DNA of 64,000 nt from Psilocybe azurescens (Eukaryota > Basidiomycota > Agaricomycetes > Agaricales > Agrocybaceae), in assembly GCA_023853785.1 (NCBI GenBank), contig JAJIRX010000685.1, forward strand, positions 98,451 to 162,450, in the 5' to 3' direction. Numbering within the stretch: position 1 is the first letter of the stretch; each line of letters starts with the position of its first letter. Of the stretch, positions 59,252 to 64,000 are shown piece after piece. The notes beneath the pieces were generated by a model that saw nothing but the letters and a program-made list of their open reading frames with translations, had not been told where the DNA came from and searched no databases. The translations under genes were made by a program, and so were the position numbers.

Positions 59252-59428
59252 AAGGAAATTTACCAAATATCACCGCGGAATAAGATTGAGACTTGACAAG
59301 GTTGTGGACATGCTCTTTTCTTAAAATGACATCTGCAGACATGTCGTCGGCAATTTGGTGTCGTCGTGCGCCCTTATTTAGTCATTGACAGCATAGGGCT
59401 TGCAAATATCAACTTCATCTCTCCCGTG

Positions 59429-62400
59429 ATGGTCCCCGCCGAACAATCCAGCGACACCGAGTCTGATTACTCTCTTCCTGACGCCGACCGTGCAGTCCAC
59501 CCTGCTTCCATTGCGACCTACAATTTTCCAGCATGGGATCCTCGACACCCCGCCTGGTCAACTCCGTCATCATTTAATTACGAGGATGTTAGAGAGGACG
59601 TCCGAATATTGCTTGACCGTGGCCTGCAGTATCCCATAGACGTAAGAGCCATCCGTGGGCCCCTTTATTGGTTTTTACTTTATAATCGAACAGAACACCA
59701 CTCTCAATGCGGATGCCCTTCAATCCTCCGCTCACCTCTTGAGTTTTCTGACGCATATATCCTCGTTGTCACCCAAGGAAAAATACGATACCTCACAAAT
59801 CTTGGCTGCTTTTTCCCTGCTCGGTATGTTGCTATGAAAACATTAAAATATGGGAAATTGATAGCATAAGCAGTCAGTCCAGAGATACTAGGACGATTAT
59901 TTATACATCGTAAACTTTTTCGTGAGGCATCACAAGCACACCGCGGAAACTCCAGCCTGGCTTACACAACAATCATAACCTGGGTAGACGAATTTATTGC
60001 CAAGTTGTGCGCATTGACTCCTATGCTCGCTTTTGGACTTATACACCTTCCTCCTTCTACTACCAACGAGAATATTCAATCCCAAAATATAGCGATGCCC
60101 TTCGTGCTGCCTGCCAATTACCAGGTATTATAGGCCATCTCTCTGCTATAAAATCATGCTAATTCGGCGATATCTCAAATTGCAGAAGAATGGCATAACT
60201 TGAAGAATGTAATTGGGTCGCTTCACTCTTCTCCAGCGGCTAAACGAAGTGGACTGTGCTTGTTGTTTGCTACATACGTTATGAGACCCCGCTTAGTGCC
60301 CAATGGCACGGTACAAACTAGGTGGGAGTCCTAATGAAGGAATACTAGAACGAGACAGAGATTTACTTATCCATTCAGCTCTCTTCTAGCGGATATCGTA
60401 GATGATTTAGTTTATGCCGCTAGGCATATGTTCTCCAGTATACAATCGCCATCGGCAATTTTGGACAATCTCCCTGAAAGGGTTGCTGGGGCTATGTTAA
60501 TATCCTTCCTTTCAGTCAGTTTCATCGATATATGCTTTGCCTTTATCTCACTATGTTTGTCTAAAGGTAGTCGACAAGATCGATGAACCTATTCAGTCCG
60601 CCCTAAGGCCATTGCAATTGCGACCAGAGTCACTAGGGCATTTGCTTGATCTGATCTGGATGATAATGGGAAATGATGCTGGCTCGTTTCCTCCCTTGGA
60701 AGAACTGGACATAGCTCATGTCATCCTCTTGCGATGGGGTAATACAGTACCATGGAGTTGGTCCACCTGGAATGATCAGCGGAATGCCGATACGGAATGT
60801 ATTCGTTCAATGGTGATTTATTTGCTGGATGTGTTCAGTGACCGTACTCATAATAACCGTCAAGACGTCGACGTGGCTTTATCATTTAAACAGGCCGTTG
60901 TTCCCAACATTGGACCGCTTCGACGATGATCGACTTTTTCTACTAGTCTTCAGCAATGTTTGTTCATGGATGTGGCAACATCCAGCTGTGTGATATTGGT
61001 AGACTTTTTATTGCAGATCTTTTAGACGTATATGAATTGATCATCTATACAGCAGCAACTGGGTTACATCCTTGCCACTTTTCAGCAGACAGAGGATGCG
61101 AGAACACCCCATTCAACTTTGCTATTAGATTTGTTAGGCAAGTTGTGCTGGGCGACTGTTCAGTACTTTGAGGTCAGTGTCGTTGAAGCGCACCCCTCAC
61201 TTCAAAACCGACTTCCGGAGTTTACGAAATGCTTTCTGCTCATTTTCTGTTATTTGGGACCCTCAGAGGCAGAGGCGATTGGTATGTCTATTTCTTCTAT
61301 CACCTTTGTTTTGATAAACAATGGCGTACAGTACAGGATTTAATACTTGAAGCTTTATGCCTAGTTCATGTTGATGTGACGTCTTCCTGCCTTCAAAATA
61401 TCACTCAAAATAAGCACCATCAATTTGTCCGGAAATTAGACCAAGGTATACCTTTTTTCGAACGTTAATCTTGCTAATATTCACTGGCGAATGGTATCAG
61501 TCACTAGAAAATCTGCAAGGCGCTTGAATTTACTACCTCTGGATACCAATCCGAAGGTACCTTCCTCACTGCTGCCCGAAGAGGAGGATATCAAAGAACA
61601 TAAATGGGAAATGCATGCTGCTAAATGCCTTTTAGAGTTCCTGACGATCATCTCCATCCAAAAACTCAAAGCGATCATGCTATTCACGACATTATTGTGT
61701 TTTACATTAACGTGCTTATCGGAATGTTCAAGGCCCAGAAAAACGATAGATGCAGACCAAATAAACTTCTCGCCCCGCTTCTGACAGCCGCGTGCGTCTT
61801 GAAAAATTCTACAACTTGCACAATCACAAATTTGAAAGAGGAGGATATATGGCTCCTGTCAATCCATCTCGGCCGCCGAACTTTACTGACGGGAGGTAAT
61901 GCCTTTGAAAGATTTTGGCTGTGGCGAGACCTGACTAGCCGTATCCTCAGCCGTATTTGCCCGGTTTATACTTGCTAGTGACGAAGTACGTGAGCCACTT
62001 GTGTGCTATGAAGCATGGAACCTCCTTTCATCCACATTATTCACAATCACCGAGCGAAATCTAATGGAGGATGAAGAACCATTAGCTTTGTTAGCTTGCA
62101 CCGCAATATGCCTTGCCCTAAGAAAACTGATCTGCTCTTGCAGTCTGTCGGCTCGTAAGCCATACTTTACTTTGTTGATTACTTATCCTGAATTGAGCTA
62201 GGTCGAACTATCATTTCTTCTCCGTGGACTGTCAGCATGGGTATAACGATCCTAGCTATTATTGACGGAAATCATATTTCTCCGTACTTCAAGGAGCTCT
62301 CAATGAAACTCGTCAACGTGGGGAGAGACCTGATAAAAGTGGTCCGTGGGTCTATATGTATATTTTGACTGTAGAAACAATGAACTAATATGTGCAGACT

Positions 62401-62558
62401 ACCTCGGAATGGAATACTCACTTGCAACCCCGACTAACGCGGTTAGTATAAGTATGCGCAATAAAAATGTCTTCGAGCTAATTGATATTCAGGGTTCTTC
62501 CGATACGCTATTCTACTATCGAAATAGCCAGTATTGTGGCCTGTTCATTACAAGCTAA
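59429..62558 (+). CDS. large helical protein of unknown function
   Basis: I could not assign a family. From ATG 59429 (MVPAEQSSDTESDYSLPDAD) an S/D-rich start precedes a long mainly helical protein assembled from many exons: FNYEDVREDVRILLDRGLQ, SLAYTTIITWVDEFIAKL, EEWHNLKNVIGSLHSSPA, SLLADIVDDLVYAARHMFSS, VVDKIDEPIQSALRPLQL, ESLGHLLDLIWMIMGND, EEDIKEHKWEMHAAKCLLEF, AIHDIIVFYINVLIGMFKA, and a final exon DYLGMEYSLATPTNAVSISM ending FITS at 62558. The repeated helical hairpins suggest a HEAT/ARM-like fold. Several one-base breaks are likely near 60950-61700. Exon order and orientation support a single gene, but a split into two genes is not excluded. Confidence 0.45.
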
Positions 62559-62749
62559 CAAAGCGTTAATGAATGCGCTTAAGATGAACTAAAGGTCAAC
62601 TAATGGTCCTAAGACTGAAGTCCATGAGCCAATCATAGCGAGTTGAACCGAATTTTAGAACAGTCATGTGATGGCGTTTGATAACTTTAATTGTCCGTCT
62701 CGCGTCTTGGCATTTAAACAAACTCTACTCTTTAACTATACCCTACATC

Positions 62750-63912
62750 ATGTCCACATTCCGCTATAGATCTCAGTCCGCCTTTGGTTGCACTTTCTCT
62801 GCACCATCCCACCGAGGGGAAACAACTTGCAATACTTTTGCCAAGAGATGTCATCCACAACAGCTTCAGAACCATCCTGGCAGTGATTCCGACGGTGACA
62901 TCTGCCATCGAGGAAAAAGGCGCCGCCGTAATAATTCTGTAGGCATGATCTGATTTTAATAGTACTCACTCACTGATGCCATGATTGTGCAGCTTACATT
63001 GGACGATGTTGAAGACTGCATTGAACCACTTCCTTGGCCGCGGCAATCTGACAGTAGATGGAAAACAAACCATGTCTCACAATTTCCAACGACATCGTCC
63101 GCATTCAGTCTTTTCCCTTCGAGTAGCTCCTCTCAGGATAATACGTGCAGATCTTCAAGCCCTGAGTCGAGTGGATACCAAGAAGCACAGGGTGAAGGTC
63201 CTTCGGATCTCGCCCGTTTGCGAACGTCTGCGTTCTGGGAACTTCGTCAAAGTGTGACAGAAAATGGCGAGGGTCTTGTACGCCGAATGCGTGACTATGA
63301 ACGCTCTCGCTCAAGATATCAAACTCACCAAAAGGCAAAGGAAGCCGAAAAACGAGGACGAAAACGATTACCACGGCGGCAGAAGACATCTGTAAACGCC
63401 TCGGAAGAAGAGGATGGGAGGATATTCTCATCTCTTCTGGAGATGCATCCAGTCATATACATTTGGGCTCTTTCCTCTGCAAGAGGTCTCGATCATTGGA
63501 TGTTATGGATGTTGATGGTCAAAAAGAAACTTGGTCGCCCATTCACCACATGCGAAGCCAGAGTTCCGGTCCATCCCCAGACACTCATTACACCTCTGGA
63601 TCACAACATTGTCAATCAGACGGAGAGGACCCCGTGTCGTTTGAAGATGTCATGTGGATACATGATTCATTTACGAACCCGATGTTGGTACCTACGCCGG
63701 CGCTGTCCCATTCATCATACGAATCAGCCAATTCATCGCTGTTATCACTCGCCCTACCTCCCTCTGTTTTTTGAATCAGAATCCGCTTTCCCATCCACTG
63801 CGAGCGAGAAGGCTCTCGCTGCATTGAGTCTCGCTTTGGAAAACGGTGCGGGAGCATCACCGATTACTCTTCTATATGGAAGTATCAAGAACAATTCAAC
63901 CTAGGGAGATGA
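62750..63912 (+). CDS. uncharacterised Ser-rich basic protein
   Basis: No known domain recognised. ATG 62750 gives MSTFRYRSQSAFGCTFSAPS, followed by SDSDGDICHRGKRRRRN, a likely nuclear localisation sequence, then after an intron LTLDDVEDCIEPLPWPRQSD. The middle has FWELRQSVTENGEGLVRRM and RDYERSRSRYQTHQKAKEAE, a charged helix, and a C-terminal SEKALAALSLALENGAG. The frame switches twice in 63450-63780 between two overlapping open frames and again near 63860 where DYSSIWKYQEQFNLGR leads to TGA 63910; one-base breaks are likely. The plus-strand frame without corrections stops at 63902-63904. A nuclear protein is inferred from the basic cluster only. Confidence 0.45.
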
Positions 63913-64000
63913 CCACGGCGAGTTATGGAAGTAATCTAAGGTCGCAATGCTCGACCACAATCCCATTCAAAAGTATTTCTTGCTGTATTCAACAAACTTT

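Noticed and set aside
1..64000. CRISPR array, biosynthetic cluster or virus-like insertion
   Set aside because: No regularly spaced repeats, no polyketide or peptide synthetase domains, and no capsid, integrase or reverse transcriptase sequence were seen; the RdRP is of the cellular RNAi type.

Overview
The window is nuclear DNA from a filamentous fungus, most likely a mushroom-type basidiomycete (Agaricomycetes). The evidence is dense genes on both strands, nearly all split by many introns of about 50-60 bp with GT-AG ends, small intergenic gaps, and basidiomycete-like proteins: a Cln-type G1 cyclin, an RNAi RNA-dependent RNA polymerase, a Rab5 with an acidic insert, and a basidiomycete-style SWI1. 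There are no bacterial-type operons, rRNA genes, CRISPR arrays or intact transposons that I can see.

Layout. 0.4-2.3 kb: Gfo/Idh/MocA oxidoreductase (+). 3.5-4.9 kb: G1 cyclin (-), followed by almost 3 kb without a convincing gene. 7.9-11.7 kb: large disordered eIF4E-binding (4E-T-like) protein (-). 12.4-16.2 kb: RdRP (+). 16.3-16.9 kb: SmD2 (-). 17.1-19.1 kb: pescadillo/NOP7 (+). 19.5-23.6 kb: Sec7-PH Arf GEF (+). 23.8-24.5 kb: RPB8 (-). 24.6-25.4 kb: alpha/beta-hydrolase-like protein (+). 25.7-26.9 kb: MMM1 (-). 27.0-28.5 kb: tubulin-tyrosine-ligase family (+). 28.8-30.3 kb: CDK11-type kinase (+). 30.6-32.4 kb: RAP1-like BRCT-Myb telomere protein (-). 32.6-34.5 kb: D-2-hydroxyglutarate dehydrogenase (-). 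34.6-38.9 kb: CNH-like protein (+). 39.2-41.9 kb: acyl-CoA synthetase (-). 41.9-44.1 kb: repeat-bearing gene-poor island. 44.1-45.1 kb: Rab5/YPT5 (+). 45.3-47.4 kb: PPxY arrestin (-). 47.6-50.7 kb: SWI1 (-). 51.0-51.6 kb: DUF1764 protein (+). 52.0-53.3 kb: cyclin H (-). 53.4-53.9 kb: small unknown (+). 53.9-54.5 kb: FAP7 (-). 55.1-57.3 kb: 7-TM protein (+). 57.7 kb: hairpin. 58.3-59.3 kb: RPC5 (+). 59.4-62.6 kb: large unknown (+). 62.75-63.9 kb: unknown (+).

The genes are mainly housekeeping: transcription (RPB8, RPC5, cyclin H, SWI1), splicing (SmD2), ribosome assembly (NOP7, FAP7), trafficking (Rab5, Sec7-PH, arrestin), cell cycle, telomeres, ER-mitochondria contact (MMM1), metabolism and RNA silencing. 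They are unrelated neighbours, not a pathway cluster. Several pairs are divergent with very short shared promoters.

The most striking sequence-level signal is technical or evolutionary. Many well-conserved genes show repeated one-base frame breaks, mostly inside homopolymer runs, while others (SmD2, FAP7, cyclin H, the oxidoreductase) are clean. Because essential genes are hit, indel errors in a long-read assembly explain this better than gene decay. Coordinates given for multi-exon genes are start-codon to stop-codon spans; introns and frame breaks are described in each entry. I found no compelling candidate for a wholly new multi-gene system; the best biological leads are the 4E-T-like protein, the RAP1-like protein, the two large unknowns and the 42-44 kb repeat island.
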